In this document: positions 62,034 to 64,000 of the stretch, piece by piece
How positions within the stretch are numbered: the stretch's first letter is position 1
How the letters are laid out: each line of letters begins with the position of its first letter
NCBI RefSeq assembly: GCF_026745355.1
Contig: NC_079210.1
Span: 19,263,118-19,327,117 of the forward strand
Reading direction: 5' to 3'
DNA from: Beta vulgaris subsp. vulgaris
Lineage: Eukaryota > Streptophyta > Magnoliopsida > Caryophyllales > Amaranthaceae
DNA: 64,000 bases
Position numbers and translations under genes: made by a program
The notes under the pieces: generated by a model
What the model was told of the DNA's origin: nothing
What the model saw: only the letters and a program-made list of their open reading frames with translations
The model's database searches: none

Positions 62034-62676
62034 CTACTTGGCAGGCTCTTCCTCCTCAAAACCGTCAACAATGACCACTGGCTCTTCCGGATTGTCATGA
62101 CCGGTAGCAGGGCTGGCAACTACAGCAGCATCATTGACGATCTCCTGCTCTTCTTCAAACTCGACCCTGGGATTCGCGTTGGCAATGTCGGCCCTCGGAA
62201 ACACCTTAGTCCAGGACTTCGCCCTCAACCGGTAGCCCATGGACAAGCTGGACGTGGGCTTCTTCAATTTTGGACCAGTCGAAATCCGGGAAGGTATGTC
62301 AGACACACCTCATGGCCGCAGACCAGCCGCCATTATACCGGTTGAGCAGACGGTCCACAAAATCCATGCTCTTCTAGTATTCCTTAACAGCCTCGCGCTC
62401 CAGCTCCTTTGCTTCCGCGATCTGCTCCCGGAGTAGCCGGATCTCCTCATCCTTATTGAACAGGGCCAAGGAGTGGCCCTCCACCGCTTTGACAAGGGTG
62501 GCATCAGCCTTGCTCTCAACAGCAAGAGCATCATTCTTCTCGGTGTTAGCCAGATGAAGCTCTTGTTCCTTAGCGGTCATCCGGCCCTTCAGCTCCTTAT
62601 GGTCCTTCACCTCATTGAAGTAGGAGGTCTGAAAGTACCGGTAGAAGTCGCAAAGCTCTTTACCGGACTGGGCGGA

Positions 62677-62761
62677 CTGCAAAGAAGCAAAACAACAGAG
62701 AGGTCAGTATAAGAAAAAGGCCGATAGCGTACAAGAAGAAGCGCAATAGCTAAAAGCTTAC
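62677..62761 (-). other. Candidate intron 2 of the Tat antisense frame
   Basis: 85 bp with donor GTAAGC and acceptor TTCTTTGCAG on the minus strand. Removal joins HAHNLAT to SAQSGKEL in phase 0. Read through, it contains a stop soon after the donor. Confidence 0.7.
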
Positions 62762-63455
62762 CGTGGCCAAGTTATGCGCATGCGTCGCGGCAAGCGTATA
62801 AACCTCATCCACCGGTATATCGTATTTAAGCTGCATAGCTTTTAAAATACGATATCCCAGATTCCCGCCCTCCAATGGACGGTCCAGGAGCAGCGATTCG
62901 TCGTCCAAGACATTAAGCTTAGGATCGAACTTCTCACCATCCTTCACCGGAGAGCGAGACCAGCGTTTGTTCATTATATCCGGCATCTCTATCCGGTTTC
63001 GCTCTAGGAAGCCCACCTTCTGGGCTTGGCAAAAGTCTCCAGCCCTGGCACCATTTCAGGCAGGGTCAGCTGCTTGTAGTTCTTCAGCCGCGGCGAAGAG
63101 CTACCAACTTCGGCAACTCGGCCGGTAATAAGGTTAACAGGGGTAGAGGCTGGGACGACGGTGCCGGCCTTAGAAACCGCCTTCTTTGACGGCGGCTGTT
63201 CCGTGGTCTGCTCAGATTTCCTCTTCTGAGCAGTCAGACCAGCCTGTCGTCGCACCAGGGGCATATCATCCCTTTCGTCCTCTTCGGGACTAGAGTTCCG
63301 ACCCGGTCCCCGGCCTCCCCTACCTCCTCGGGCCCCTCGGCCGCCAGCAGTCACCTGAATGGGGACAAAGCGACGAGGAGGTTTCGGTGACATGTTGCTA
63401 AGCGGCCGGTATTTGTGATCGACGTGAAGAGCTTCACGTATTAAAAAATCTCGGC

Positions 63456-63512
63456 CTGAAGACAAGAAAAAGTAAAGCAATAACAAAAATTAAAGCAAAA
63501 GCATAAACACAC
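63456..63512 (-). other. Candidate intron 1 of the Tat antisense frame
   Basis: 57 bp with donor GTGTGT, a T-rich tract and acceptor CTTGTCTTCAG on the minus strand. Removal joins SDPY-G to RDFLIREAL in frame. Without splicing a TAA interrupts the frame. The length is at the lower limit for plant introns. Confidence 0.6.
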
Positions 63513-64000
63513 CATATGGGTCAGACTGGCAGAAGCCTAAGGCCGAGATGGCGGGGTTGGTAAAGACATAAGTGGTGTGGGGGAGCCAGTACTTGGGAAC
63601 CGATATCTTTTTCTTGCCTCTCAGGGCTGGAATGGAGTCAGAAGCAAAGTAATCAAACGCAACTTTTTCCCGACGAGTTAAACCCCTGTCCCTTATATGT
63701 TCCATCCGGGAGCGGGGTTTGGTCCATTGGCGCCTCAGGAGGAAGTCATCGGGTACATGCACCCAGAAAAATCGGCCTCTCTAAAGCTTGAGGGAGCTCA
63801 GTTTAGGATATACCGTCAATTTACCGGCCCTGGTGTACAAGGACATCCATCCACCTCGGCCCTCGAGTTCATCGTCCCGGGATCTCTTCTTCCTCCCGGC
63901 CCCTTTTCCCTTGGCATAACCATCTTCCTTAATCCAATGCAGCTTGCGGAACAGGTTTAAGGTTTCCGGAAAGCCCTTGTAACGGACCACCCAGGCATAA

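Larger units (their letters stand above)
52781..64000 (+). mobile_element. Ty3/gypsy Tat-lineage retrotransposon, decayed, 3' end beyond window
   Basis: Plus-strand element with domain order LTR, gag, protease, RT, RNase H, second (archaeal-type) RNase H, integrase, tandem-repeat region and antisense reading frame. The second RNase H, a repeat-rich 3' region and an extra reading frame between integrase and 3' LTR are known hallmarks of the plant Tat lineage (Retand and Ogre relatives). Every coding segment carries stops or frameshifts. A solo LTR (56855-59261) interrupts the first RNase H. The 3' LTR is not reached, so the target duplication cannot be checked. More than 8.8 kb of its own sequence is visible. 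Confidence 0.9.
62034..64000 (-). pseudogene. Antisense additional reading frame of the Tat element, apparently spliced
   Basis: Opposite in direction to gag-pol and cut by the right window edge. Exon 1 (about 63990-63513) has PETLNLFRKLHWI, one in-frame TAG at 63781, then RGRFFWVHVPDDFLLRRQW and KYWLPHTTYVFTNPA. A 57-bp intron is followed by exon 2 (63455-62762): RDFLIREALHV, an RG-rich stretch (GGRGARGGRGGRGPGR), a basic patch (PPSKKAVSK), a frameshift near 63020 and LDRPLEGGNLGYRIL. After an 85-bp intron, exon 3 (from 62676) begins SAQSGKELCDFYRYF and forms a heptad-like, probably coiled-coil stretch (KDHKELKGRMTAKEQE to LLREQIAEAKELEREA). Stops at about 62374 and 62300 and a frameshift near 62220 precede an acidic tail ending EEEEPAK. 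The first part looks like the proteins often annotated as putative gypsy-type transposon in plant genomes. The function is unknown. Confidence 0.75.

Noticed and set aside
1..64000. tRNA, rRNA or small nuclear RNA genes
   Set aside because: I looked for conserved tRNA A/B-box patterns and rRNA blocks and found none I could support by eye; a covariance-model scan would be needed to exclude short RNA relics.

Overview
The window is plant nuclear DNA, almost certainly repeat-dense heterochromatin. I see no host protein gene, tRNA or rRNA gene. Everything readable is satellite DNA or transposable elements of plant type: Ty3/gypsy chromovirus, Ty3/gypsy Tat lineage, RTE-type LINE and a CACTA transposon end. 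The species cannot be fixed from the sequence; the element families point to an angiosperm.

From 1 to 50006 the base layer is one AT-rich tandem satellite in head-to-tail orientation. It has two monomer sizes: a short one of about 325 bp and a long one of about 570 bp, the long one carrying an extra segment of about 245 bp. Blocks of several monomers are themselves duplicated (offsets near 2.51, 2.20, 2.02 and 3.78 kb), and one 252-bp stretch at 35845-36096 is inverted. Three insertions break the array. (1) 7585-13844 is a minus-strand CRM-like chromovirus with 561/591-bp LTRs, a TAAAG target duplication and no reverse transcriptase core. A smaller 1.67-kb LTR element (10739-12410, AATCC duplication) is nested in its gag. 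(2) 16946-18031 is one end of a CACTA transposon. (3) 20798-21971 is a 5'-truncated RTE LINE with an AATGA duplication. A run of 999 N (50007-51005) ends the visible satellite.

After the gap come three copies of the LTR family seen in the nested element: an older minus-strand partial copy, then a plus and a minus copy joined end to end as a 1.26-kb palindrome flanked by ATATA. From about 52781 to the window end lies a decayed Tat-lineage element: 5' LTR, gag, protease-RT, RNase H, a second RNase H, integrase, a tandem-repeat 3' region, and an antisense reading frame that appears to contain two introns. A 2407-bp solo LTR with an AAAGC duplication sits inside its RNase H. The Tat 3' LTR lies beyond the window.

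The most unusual points are two LTR-derived insertions of one family whose two ends are of the same type: U5 ends on both sides at 10739-12410 and U3 ends on both sides at 51277-52535, each with a 5-bp target duplication. Next are the satellite's resemblance to that family's LTR, and the spliced antisense frame of the Tat element. All coding regions carry stops or frameshifts and none looks functional.
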